Below are positions 8,312 through 15,931 of a DNA stretch of 64,000 bases, piece after piece. Each line of letters starts with the position of its first letter. The first letter of the stretch is position 1. Source of the stretch: Kutzneria sp. 744 (GTDB lineage Bacteria; Actinomycetota; Actinomycetes; Mycobacteriales; Pseudonocardiaceae); the NCBI RefSeq assembly GCF_000568255.1, contig NZ_KK037166.1:4489798-4553797 (forward strand), given 5' to 3'. The notes under the pieces are model-generated. The model was not told the DNA's origin. It searched no databases and saw only the letters and a program-made list of their open reading frames with translations. Position numbers and translations under genes: made by a program.

Positions 8312-8557
8312 CCGCAACGAGGGCAGCGATAACGAGCCTCACTCATGACTGGCCGCGGGCCCGGGGGGCCACCCAGATGGCCACCTGTGCCGGCCGGCGC
8401 GCCGAGGCAGACTTGGGCCATCACGACCGGGATGCGGTCGCTTCCTCAGGAGAACTCGTCCGGCCGGTCCAGGCACTGGAAACCAGCCGGACGCCGACAT
8501 GAGTCAGGACGACGAGTTGACCGTGCGCGCTACGGACACCGCACGAGGTGATGCGGC

Positions 8558-9841
8558 GTGATGAGGCGAGTGGTGATCACCGGCATGGGTGTGACCGCTC
8601 CCGGTGGCGTCGGGGTTTCCGCGTTCTGGGAACTGTTGACCGCCGGGCGGCCGATGACCCGGTTGATCACCCGGTTCGACGCCACGCCGTTCCGGTCACG
8701 CATGGCGGCGGAGTGCGACCTGCACCCGGCCGTGCATGGCACGACCACCCGGGATACCCGCTGGCTCGACCGCTATCTCCAGTTCGCGACCGCCGCCGCC
8801 ACCGAGGCGCTGCGCGATTCCGGGCTGAATGCGGTCGAGGAGGACGAGTGGCGGGTCGGCGTGGTGATGGGCACCGCCCTGGGTTCGGCGGCCTTGCTGG
8901 AGCAGAACTACGTGGTGATGAGCGACAGCGGCGCGAAATGGGAACTGGACCACCAGTACGGCTCTCCCCATCTGCATCTGGCGTGGACGCCGAGCATGCT
9001 CGGCGCGGAGATCGCCCGACTGTGCGGCGCCCGCGGCCCGGTGCACACGGTGTCGAGCGGCTGCACGGCCGGGATCGACGCGGTCGGCTACGCCGCCCAG
9101 CTCATCCTGGACGGCGACGCCGACGTGGTGGTGGCCGGCGGCGCCGAGGCGCCGATATCGCCCGTGACCGTCGGCAGCTTCGACGCGATCAGGGTGACGT
9201 CGTCGCGCAACGACGATCCCGAGCACTCCTGCCGTCCGTTCGACCGGGACCGCGACGGCTTCGTGCTCGGTGAGGGAGCCGCCGTCCTGGTCCTCGAGGA
9301 GCGCCGGCACGCGATCCGGCGAGGCGCGACCGTGCTGTGCGAGGTCGCCGGCTACGCCACGCTGAGCAGCGCGCACCACATGACCGGGTTGACCACCGAC
9401 GGCAGGGTGCTCGCGGTGGCCATCACCCAGGTGCTCAACCAGGCGCGCCTGGGCCCCACCGAGATCGACTACATTAGCGCGAACGGCACCGGAACCCGCC
9501 AAAACGACCGGCACGAGACCAACGCGGTCAAGTTGGCTCTCGGGCAGTACGCGTACTCGGTGCCCATGAGCTCGATCAAGTCGATGATCGGGCACGCGCT
9601 CGGCGCCAGCGGGGCGATCGAGCTGGTCGCGTCCGCGCTGGCCATCGAACGTGGCGCCGTGCCACCGACGGCCAACCTCATGGCGGCGGACCCCGAGTGC
9701 GATCTGGACTACGTTCCCGACACCGCCCGCGAGCACCGCGTCAACGTCGCGCTGTCGCTGGGCAGCGGGTTCGGCGGGTTCCAGTCCGTGATGGCCTTGC
9801 GCCGCCCCGATTCGCGCGGCGTGGAAACGAGCCGGCTGTGA
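8558..9841 (+). CDS. Type II polyketide ketosynthase alpha (KS-alpha), His309 replaced by Asn
   Basis: 427 residues from GTG 8558 (GAGGTG 7 nt upstream; ATG 8561 is an alternative). The family fit is full length. Nucleophile Cys169 lies in 'SSGCTAGID', and 'SIKSMIGHALG' supplies Lys341 and His346, matching actinorhodin KS-alpha numbering exactly. At residue 309, where family members carry the catalytic His of 'AHGSGT', this protein has Asn ('SANGTGTRQNDRHET', codon AAC at 9482-9484). KS-alpha and CLF together build the poly-beta-ketone chain from malonyl-ACP; His309 normally helps malonyl decarboxylation. The rest is well conserved, so this is not random decay. It overlaps the CLF start by 4 nt. 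Confidence 0.95.
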   Translation: MMRRVVITGMGVTAPGGVGVSAFWELLTAGRPMTRLITRFDATPFRSRMAAECDLHPAVHGTTTRDTRWLDRYLQFATAAATEALRDSGLNAVEEDEWRVGVVMGTALGSAALLEQNYVVMSDSGAKWELDHQYGSPHLHLAWTPSMLGAEIARLCGARGPVHTVSSGCTAGIDAVGYAAQLILDGDADVVVAGGAEAPISPVTVGSFDAIRVTSSRNDDPEHSCRPFDRDRDGFVLGEGAAVLVLEERRHAIRRGATVLCEVAGYATLSSAHHMTGLTTDGRVLAVAITQVLNQARLGPTEIDYISANGTGTRQNDRHETNAVKLALGQYAYSVPMSSIKSMIGHALGASGAIELVASALAIERGAVPPTANLMAADPECDLDYVPDTAREHRVNVALSLGSGFGGFQSVMALRRPDSRGVETSRL

Positions 9842-11049
9842 CCGTTGCGGCCGTGATCACCGGAGTCGGCCCGGTCGCACCGGGCGGCGTCGGCGCCACG
9901 GAGTTCTGGCAGGCCATCTCCGCGGGCAGGAACCTGTTGGCGCGGATCACCCGGTTCGACCCCGAGGACAACCCGGTCACCATCGCCGGCGAGGTCAGCT
10001 TCGACGCCGACGAGCTGATCGAGCACCGCTACCTGGTGCAGACCGACCGGGCCACCCAGTTCGGTCTCGCTGCCGCCGACCTCGCCATGGCCGACGCGAT
10101 GTTCTCGCCACCCGCGCTCAATCCCTTCGCCGCGGGCGTGATCACCACCAGCTGTGTCGGCGGCGCCGAGTCCCTGCAGCGAGGGCTCGGCAAGCTGTGG
10201 CGCTGCGGCCCGGACCACGTCAGCCCGTACCAGTCGTTCGCGTCGAGCCACGCGGCGACGACCGGGCAGGTGTCGATCCGTGACACCATGAAGGGGCCGT
10301 GCGGGGTCCTCGTCACCGACGAGGCCGGCGGGCTCGACACGCTGGCGCACGCCCGACGCGCCATCCGACGCGGCGCCCGGATCATGATCGCGGGCGCGGC
10401 CGAGGCGCCACTGTGCCCCTACGCGTTGGCACCGCAGTACTCCGCCCGAATGCTCAGCGAGTCGGCCGATCCCCGCACCGCCTATCTCCCGTTCTCCCAC
10501 GACGCACGCGGATACGTGCCGGCCGAGGGAGCCGCCATGTTCGTGGTGGAGTCGGCGGCCGACGCCGCCGAGAGGGGCAGTCGGCCCAAGGCCGTGATCT
10601 CCGGGCACGGCGCGACCTTCAGCGCGGTCGCCGCCTTCGACCCGTCGGGCGAGGGGCTGGCAATGGCGTGCCGCAAGGCCATCACGGCGGCCGGCTGCCG
10701 GCCGGAGGACATCGACGTCGTCTTCGCCGACGCGACTGCCATCCCCACGGCCGACCGCGCCGAGGTCACCGTGATCAAGTCGCTGTTCGGCACGAAGGTT
10801 CCGGTGACCGCGCCCAAGGCCGGGTTCGGTCGGGCGTACGCCAGCTCCTCCGCGTTGGACGCCGCGGCCGCCGTCCTCAGCCTCGATCACGGGATCATTC
10901 CGCCGATCCCGGCGCTCGCCGAGCCGATCGACGAACTCGACTTCGTCGTCGGCGCCCCGCGCCGGGCCGAGCTGCGCACCGCGCTCGTGCTCGCCCGGGG
11001 GTACGGCGGCATGAACTCCGCACTTGTCTTACGCCGCCCGGATCACTGA
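9838..11049 (+). CDS. Chain length factor (KS-beta, CLF) of the type II PKS
   Basis: 403 residues from GTG 9838, which overlaps the KS-alpha stop (GTGA), so translation is coupled. It has the KS fold, but the nucleophilic Cys is missing and the HGTGT region is degenerate ('VFADATAIPTADRAEV'), as expected for a CLF. CLF signatures are visible: 'TGQVSIRDTMKGPCGVLV', then 'EAGGLDTLAHARRAIRRG'. It pairs with KS-alpha and sets polyketide chain length by the size of the tunnel at the dimer interface. The chain length cannot be read reliably from sequence alone. Confidence 0.93.
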   Translation: MTVAAVITGVGPVAPGGVGATEFWQAISAGRNLLARITRFDPEDNPVTIAGEVSFDADELIEHRYLVQTDRATQFGLAAADLAMADAMFSPPALNPFAAGVITTSCVGGAESLQRGLGKLWRCGPDHVSPYQSFASSHAATTGQVSIRDTMKGPCGVLVTDEAGGLDTLAHARRAIRRGARIMIAGAAEAPLCPYALAPQYSARMLSESADPRTAYLPFSHDARGYVPAEGAAMFVVESAADAAERGSRPKAVISGHGATFSAVAAFDPSGEGLAMACRKAITAAGCRPEDIDVVFADATAIPTADRAEVTVIKSLFGTKVPVTAPKAGFGRAYASSSALDAAAAVLSLDHGIIPPIPALAEPIDELDFVVGAPRRAELRTALVLARGYGGMNSALVLRRPDH

Positions 11050-11115
11050 CATCGTCCGGACCACCGGGTCGCCTCCACCCGCAGTGCCCGCAACCACCTG
11101 CGAAGGCGTTGAACC

Positions 11116-11379
11116 ATGTCCTCGATCTCCGAGCAGACCTACCAGGAACTCGCGTCGGTCATTCTCCAGTGCGGCGGCATCACGGTGAGCATCCACCGGT
11201 TGAGTCACCGTGGGACGACGTTCGCGGACATCGGGGTGGATTCCCTCGGCATGCTCGCGGTCGTCCGCGAGCTGGAGCACCGCCGCCGGGTCGACCTGGG
11301 TGCGACGGCGGCGCAGGACTGCCGGACACCCCACCAGCTCATGTCGCGTCTGTGCGAAGCCTGCGACGGCGAGGTGTGA
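11116..11379 (+). CDS. Acyl carrier protein of the type II PKS
   Basis: 87 residues from ATG 11116. The phosphopantetheine attachment Ser lies in 'FADIGVDSLGMLAVV', the standard D-S-L motif at the start of helix II, near residue 40. Size and acidic helix pattern fit a discrete ACP. It carries the growing polyketide as a thioester for KS-alpha/CLF. It follows the CLF by 66 nt and is followed by the cyclase after 3 nt, so KS, CLF, ACP and cyclase form one operon. Confidence 0.92.
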   Translation: MSSISEQTYQELASVILQCGGITVSIHRLSHRGTTFADIGVDSLGMLAVVRELEHRRRVDLGATAAQDCRTPHQLMSRLCEACDGEV

Positions 11380-11382
11380 CCG

Positions 11383-11862
11383 GTGGCGGTGCACATCACG
11401 AACGAGGTGCTCATCGGCGCGCCGGTGGACCTCACCTGGCGGCTTGCCAACGACATCGGGCACTGGCCCGACCTGTTCGGCGAGTACGCGTCGGTGCGGC
11501 TGCTGCACCGCGACGGCGCCGCGTCCCGATTCCAGCTCACCGCACCGCCCGACGCCCGGGGCAGGGTGCTCACCTGGATCCTCGAGCAGCTGAGCGACCC
11601 CGCGCGCCGGACGGTGCACGCCCGGCGCATCGGGCCGGGGCCGCTCGAGCAACTGTCGGTCCGATGGAGCTGTGCCGGGATCGGCGGTGTGGCGACGCGC
11701 CTGTGCTGGATCCAGGACTTCGCGACGCGGCCGGACACCCCGATCGACGACGCGGCGATGATGTCGCACCTGGACTTCGGTTCGAGCACGCGGCTGGATC
11801 TGCTGCGCCGCAGGATCGAGTCGGTGGCCCGCGCGCAACGGCTGGCCGGGGGCGGCGGGTGA
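11383..11862 (+). CDS. Polyketide aromatase/cyclase, SRPBCC (START-like) fold, WhiE-ORFVI/TcmN type
   Basis: 159 residues from GTG 11383, 3 nt after the ACP stop. Single SRPBCC domain. The start 'NEVLIGAPVDLTWRLANDIGHWPDLF' is recognisable as two motifs around 'VDLTWRLANDI' and 'HWPDLFGEYAS', with later 'WIQDFATRP' and a C-terminal helix. These are typical of mono-domain aromatic polyketide cyclases such as spore-pigment WhiE-ORFVI and the N-terminal part of TcmN. It folds the nascent chain and catalyses first-ring cyclisation and aromatisation. The set resembles minimal spore-pigment-like loci but lacks further cyclases and oxygenases. Confidence 0.9.
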   Translation: MAVHITNEVLIGAPVDLTWRLANDIGHWPDLFGEYASVRLLHRDGAASRFQLTAPPDARGRVLTWILEQLSDPARRTVHARRIGPGPLEQLSVRWSCAGIGGVATRLCWIQDFATRPDTPIDDAAMMSHLDFGSSTRLDLLRRRIESVARAQRLAGGGG

Positions 11863-11906
11863 GGACGGCGTCGCAGGCGGGACCGCAGTGGTCTCCCGTG
11901 GCGGGG

Positions 11907-12815
11907 TCACATGGTGGAGCACCATAAATCGGCCAGGGAGGTCGCCAGCCCGATACGGGGGCGCCAGCCCAGCGACCGCTCCGCGATGGCGACATCCGCC
12001 TGTTGCCAGGGAATCTCCGGAGCCGGGCCGGGGATGGCTTCGCTTTCCCTTATCTCGCCGCGGAGTCCGACTATGCGTGTCATGGTGTCGGCGAGCGTGC
12101 GCAGCGGGACGCCGTGCCCGCTGCCCACGTTCACCACCGGCCAGTCCAGCGAGACCGCCGTGACCGCCGCCTCGACCGCGCCCGCGACATCGCGGGCGTC
12201 GACGAAGTCCCGAACGATGTCCAGCGGTCCGAGCACGACATCGCAGTCCGCCCCGGCCGCCCGCCTGACCTCCGCCACGACCGGTCCCACGACGCTGTCC
12301 ACCGACATCCCCGGTCCGATGGCACTGAACACCCTGAGCACCGTCGCCTCGAGACCCGCGGTCCGCGCCGTCACGACCAGTCTGGTCGCGGCGAGCTTGG
12401 TGACGCCGTAGGTGCCTTCCGGGCGGACCGGCGCGTCCTCGTTGATCGGCCTTTCCACGTCGACCACGCCGTACTCGGCCGAGCATCCCAGGTGCACCAG
12501 GCGAATCGGCAGGTGGCTGTCTAATAACGCCTCCACCAGTGACGACGTTGCCGTGACGTTGCCGGCGACCATCGCCGCCGGATCCCCGTTGGTGACGCCG
12601 GCGCAGTTGACCACGACGTCCGGCATCACCGCCTGGAGCATCGAGGCGACCGCGTCCGGCCCGCACACGCCGAGGTCGAGCGCGATGTGCCAGGGGGACG
12701 TGACCAGCGGCGACCGGCCCGAGGTGATCACGGTGAGGTCGCGGTCGTGCGCAAGTCTGCGAAAAACATGGCGGCCAAGGAACCCTGCGGCGCCAAGAAC
12801 CAGAACACGTCGCAT
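11907..12815 (-). CDS. NAD-dependent epimerase/dehydratase family protein
   Basis: 302 residues from ATG 12815; GAGG lies about 11 nt upstream, and the open frame extending to 12938 adds only low-quality sequence. Extended SDR: N-terminal 'VLGAAGFLGRHVFRRL' nucleotide-binding motif, 'YGVTKLAA' with the catalytic Tyr-x-x-x-Lys near residue 135, and 'DIVRDFVDARDVA' typical of sugar-nucleotide epimerases/dehydratases. The substrate is unknown. No glycosyltransferase or other deoxysugar gene is nearby, so glycosylation of the polyketide is not supported. It converges with the cyclase gene. Confidence 0.85.
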   Translation of the reverse strand: MRRVLVLGAAGFLGRHVFRRLAHDRDLTVITSGRSPLVTSPWHIALDLGVCGPDAVASMLQAVMPDVVVNCAGVTNGDPAAMVAGNVTATSSLVEALLDSHLPIRLVHLGCSAEYGVVDVERPINEDAPVRPEGTYGVTKLAATRLVVTARTAGLEATVLRVFSAIGPGMSVDSVVGPVVAEVRRAAGADCDVVLGPLDIVRDFVDARDVAGAVEAAVTAVSLDWPVVNVGSGHGVPLRTLADTMTRIVGLRGEIRESEAIPGPAPEIPWQQADVAIAERSLGWRPRIGLATSLADLWCSTM

Positions 12816-13240
12816 GCCGTTCTGCACCTCTTTCGCTATTCGGATCGGCGCCACCGGGCAAGTCGCCCCTGGCGCGATCCACGACCACCACCAAGCGCGG
12901 GAGGACGGCCTCGATCCCCTACGTGCCCCGTTCGACATCGATCCGGAACCGTTGACGATGGCCGGATCGGGTAACCGAAGATGATCAGGCCCGCCACCGC
13001 TGGTCGATTATGGCCACAAGTCGTTATGTGTCCTACAAAGAACGGTATTCTTCACCCGTCCGATAACAGCGGCCGGTCGATCGCGCCGAGTGGCCCGGCA
13101 CCGTTCAACCTGTCGCGCAGCCACCATCACCCGAGTGCCGCAAGTTGCACATCTCAACGTGACGGCAGGTAGTCGCTCATCGCCTCTTGCCGGCAGGCGT
13201 TCGATAAACCGGACATCACGGACACAACGAACCCATATCG
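12816..13240. other. Intergenic region without recognised gene
   Basis: Upstream of the epimerase gene and downstream of the ABC remnant. Scanned on both strands for lasso or other RiPP precursors because of the neighbouring cyclase homologues. Only very short ORFs are present, none with a leader motif. Confidence 0.4.
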
Positions 13241-13804
13241 CTACTCAAAGTAGTTGATGACGTACATCGCGTGACAGTCATTCGATCCGAGTTCCGTTTC
13301 TCGCAGCTCAGCGCGCGAATGGAGCCGACCCATGGTGAACGCCGGTGGGGAAGAATTCGTGTGCACCAGATCCTCGCGCCGGCTATCGGCGAGTATGTTT
13401 CGGACGTCAAGCACCACGACGCGGTCAGCGGCCCGGACCGCGGCCATGTGGTGGGCCGCGACAAGAAGCGCACACTCCCGCGCGACCTTCCGCATGGCGT
13501 CCATCAGCACCATTTCGCCGAATTCGTCCAGACAAGCGGTCCGCTCGTCGACGAGCGGCGTGGCGGCACGGGCCAGCGGCGCGCCTCCGGCGGCGACCCA
13601 CTGCCGGCGCACGCCCGACGCCGGTGCCGCGGCAGCTCGTCCACCGCAACCGCGGGAAGCCTCGGACAGGTCGCGGCCGATGACTGAGGGCGCCGGCGTG
13701 CCCGGGTCGACCGGCTCGCGCTCGGGCTGCGATTCCTGCTCGTCATCGTCGCCGTGGTCAGCGCGGTGCCGGTCCGATGGGGCGAGCAGGTTCAGGTGCG
13801 ACAC
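13241..13804 (-). pseudogene. Decayed ABC transporter (lasso-type exporter) remnant
   Basis: An ORF of 187 residues starting GTG 13804, just 8 nt past the adjacent cyclase stop. The C-terminal half still reads as an ABC ATPase end: 'PLVDERTACLDEFGE' (degenerate Walker B/D-loop; the normal form is LDEPTAHLD), 'ALLVAAHHMAAVRAADRVVV' (H-loop region) and 'RREDLV'. The N-terminal part looks like the start of an exporter permease, but with frame changes. Walker A and nearly all membrane segments are missing, so a large internal deletion is likely. A full exporter is about 550-600 residues. The position downstream of a cyclase matches lasso peptide exporters. Confidence 0.6.
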
Positions 13805-13811
13805 GATGTGG

Positions 13812-15692
13812 TCATTCCTTCGCTTCCGATGGTTCGACGGCATCCGCCGCGCTGCCCAGATCCGCCTTGGCCAGATCGCGCAGCCACCGTTCGCAGCCGA
13901 ACGTTCGAGACAGCGCGACGCGCTCGGGGTCGGACTCCGGCAACCGGGCGCACGCCGACCGCAGCTGATCGGTGTCGACGAGCCCCAGCCGCGCCAGCGC
14001 GGAGTCCTCGCACAGCGCGAGGAGGTCGGAACGGCGCTGGTCGGGTGCGGCGGGTTCCGGGGCCGACGCCGGCGGCTCGACCGGGCGGCGCACGATTGCG
14101 TCCGGGACGACGCCTCGCATCGCCTCGACCAGCAGCGCCCTGTCCCGTCCGGGGCTCGTGCGCTCGTGCGGACGGACGGCCAGGCACGCCTCCACCACTC
14201 GATCGTCGAGGAACGGGGCCGCGATCGCGACGTCGGCCGACGCGACCAGGCCGGCGAGGCCTCGCACGCGGTAGGCCACCTGCCGGACGGCCCACAGCGC
14301 GTCGTGCTGGCCGCGTGTCCGTGCCAGCGGACGCACGTCCGCAGCCACTTCCCCGATCAGCTCACGCACCGCGTCCGCGGCGTCAGCGGTCGCCCATGTG
14401 GGAAGTCGGAACGGGGATCCCCAGCCTGCCGGCGCGGGATCGCCCTCCGGTGGGCACGCGGTGAGGGCACGCCCCGTGTCGACGAGCCAGCCACCGTAGT
14501 CGCGCCGGTCGGTCCAGATCCGCGCGACCGACCTCCGCGACCAGCGCTGCGCCTGCCGATGACCGCGGGCATGGGAAAGCGCCAGCAGCGGTCGGGTCAG
14601 CGCGAGGTCGTAGAGGTAGGCCGAACCACCTTGCAGCACTTCGGACGCGCCGCTGTCGGTAAGGTGCGTCTGGCAGCCCGCCGCCGCCAGTTTGCGGGCT
14701 GCGGCAAGCATGTTCGCCCGGTTCTCGATACCGGTGAGCGGCTCGTCCCAGGTGGGTCCGGGCACGGCCACGTCCGCGTATGGCGGCCGTACCTCCCCGG
14801 GCGACACCGCCAACCGCCGAGCGTGCGGAAGTCCCCGCACCGCGCGCTCCACCGCGGGCGAACCATTGTCGCCGGTGGCGATCAGGACGGCGAGTTGCCT
14901 GCCGCTGCCGGCGGCCAGGTAGCAGATCGCGGCCGAGTCGATGCCGCCGGTGAGATCGCAACTCAGCGTTGGCTTCGTGTAGGCGCGGCCCCACACTGCG
15001 GTCTCCAGCGCCACCCGCACCGCGCTCGCACCCGATTGCAGTCCGAGGTTCGGTTCCGGCGGCTCCCACCATCGCACCACCTCGCCGGCGCCGGTGTCCG
15101 ACACGCACAGATAGCTGTCCCCCGGGACTGCGAAAACTCCCTGCCACAGCGCGCCGTCCGCCAACGGGTACGGCGCGTTCGGCACGAGCAACCGCGCGGC
15201 CAGACGCCTGCGGTCCACCGCGGCGCCGGTCATCCGGGCCATCACGTCGCCCCGGTCCGTGGCCACCGTGACGCCGTCGACCAGGGCGTGGAACACTCGC
15301 CGCAGGCCGGAAACGCTGCCCTGGAAACGCAATCGGCCGCGCACCGACGCGATGAGGTGGAAACTGCCGGGAAGCGAGGCCGCGACCGCGTCGACGTCGG
15401 CGACATCGCGGATCCGCGAGACCCACTGGGAAAGCTCGGCGCCACCGACCGGGCAGTGTCCCACGACGGCCAGCCGCGTCGTGCCGACCTCAGCGAACTG
15501 GAACTCGCCGGCCGGCCACCGACCCACCAGCCACGGCCGTCCCGAGACGTGGTCGATCCGCGTGGCCGGGGTCGGGGCCGCGGCCGCCGCGACGGTGGCG
15601 CGTTCGGTGTCAGGCAGCACGACGAACCATCCCTCACCGGGCCACGCCACGGGCAGGCGCCGGTCCGGTGACACGTCCCTGGTTGCGCACAC
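13812..15692 (-). CDS. Asparagine synthetase-like enzyme, lasso peptide cyclase type (copy 1)
   Basis: 626 residues from GTG 15692 (AGGGG about 6 nt upstream). The N-terminal domain (about 1-190) is a glutaminase-like fold without the N-terminal Cys nucleophile. The ATP-pyrophosphatase domain carries the P-loop 'LSCDLTGGIDSAAI' and 'GIENRANMLAAARKL'. In copy 2 the corresponding downstream motif is 'HGGDEVLGG', but here it is 'DSGASEVLQGG', a notable change. Such proteins adenylate a side-chain carboxylate in lasso maturation (LasC/McjC role). No recognition element, leader peptidase or precursor is visible nearby, so the substrate is unknown. Confidence 0.85.
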   Translation of the reverse strand: MCATRDVSPDRRLPVAWPGEGWFVVLPDTERATVAAAAAPTPATRIDHVSGRPWLVGRWPAGEFQFAEVGTTRLAVVGHCPVGGAELSQWVSRIRDVADVDAVAASLPGSFHLIASVRGRLRFQGSVSGLRRVFHALVDGVTVATDRGDVMARMTGAAVDRRRLAARLLVPNAPYPLADGALWQGVFAVPGDSYLCVSDTGAGEVVRWWEPPEPNLGLQSGASAVRVALETAVWGRAYTKPTLSCDLTGGIDSAAICYLAAGSGRQLAVLIATGDNGSPAVERAVRGLPHARRLAVSPGEVRPPYADVAVPGPTWDEPLTGIENRANMLAAARKLAAAGCQTHLTDSGASEVLQGGSAYLYDLALTRPLLALSHARGHRQAQRWSRRSVARIWTDRRDYGGWLVDTGRALTACPPEGDPAPAGWGSPFRLPTWATADAADAVRELIGEVAADVRPLARTRGQHDALWAVRQVAYRVRGLAGLVASADVAIAAPFLDDRVVEACLAVRPHERTSPGRDRALLVEAMRGVVPDAIVRRPVEPPASAPEPAAPDQRRSDLLALCEDSALARLGLVDTDQLRSACARLPESDPERVALSRTFGCERWLRDLAKADLGSAADAVEPSEAKE

Positions 15693-15756
15693 TGCGTCCC
15701 CTAGTTCGATCGAAAGACGTCAACGACAGAGAGTCCATCCGCGTATCGCCCGCTCC

Positions 15757-15798
15757 GGGAGGTCCCGGGCATCCCCCGACGGATGCCCGGGACCTCCC
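15757..15798. terminator. Very strong perfect hairpin between the two cyclase genes
   Basis: GGGAGGTCCCGGGCATCC at 15757-15774 pairs perfectly over 18 bp with 15781-15798, loop of 6 nt. It lies between the stop of copy 2 and the start of copy 1 on the minus strand, so the two similar genes are probably separate transcription units. Confidence 0.8.
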
Positions 15799-15931
15799 GC
15801 CTCAGGCCATCTCAGACCTGAGCGGGCCGGTCGCCCAGACGACCTCTGGCCAGCGACGCGAATCGGCCACGCCGCGCGAACGGGCCGATCCCCCACCGCT
15901 CACGTCGATCTCGGGTGACCGGCAAGCGTGG

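Noticed and set aside
13241..13332. 30-residue ORF end ('GSNDCHAMYVINYFE') as a possible lasso precursor
   Set aside because: In frame with the ABC remnant, no ribosome site at its ATG, no leader motif, and no Asp/Glu at core position 7-9 when read from the Gly.
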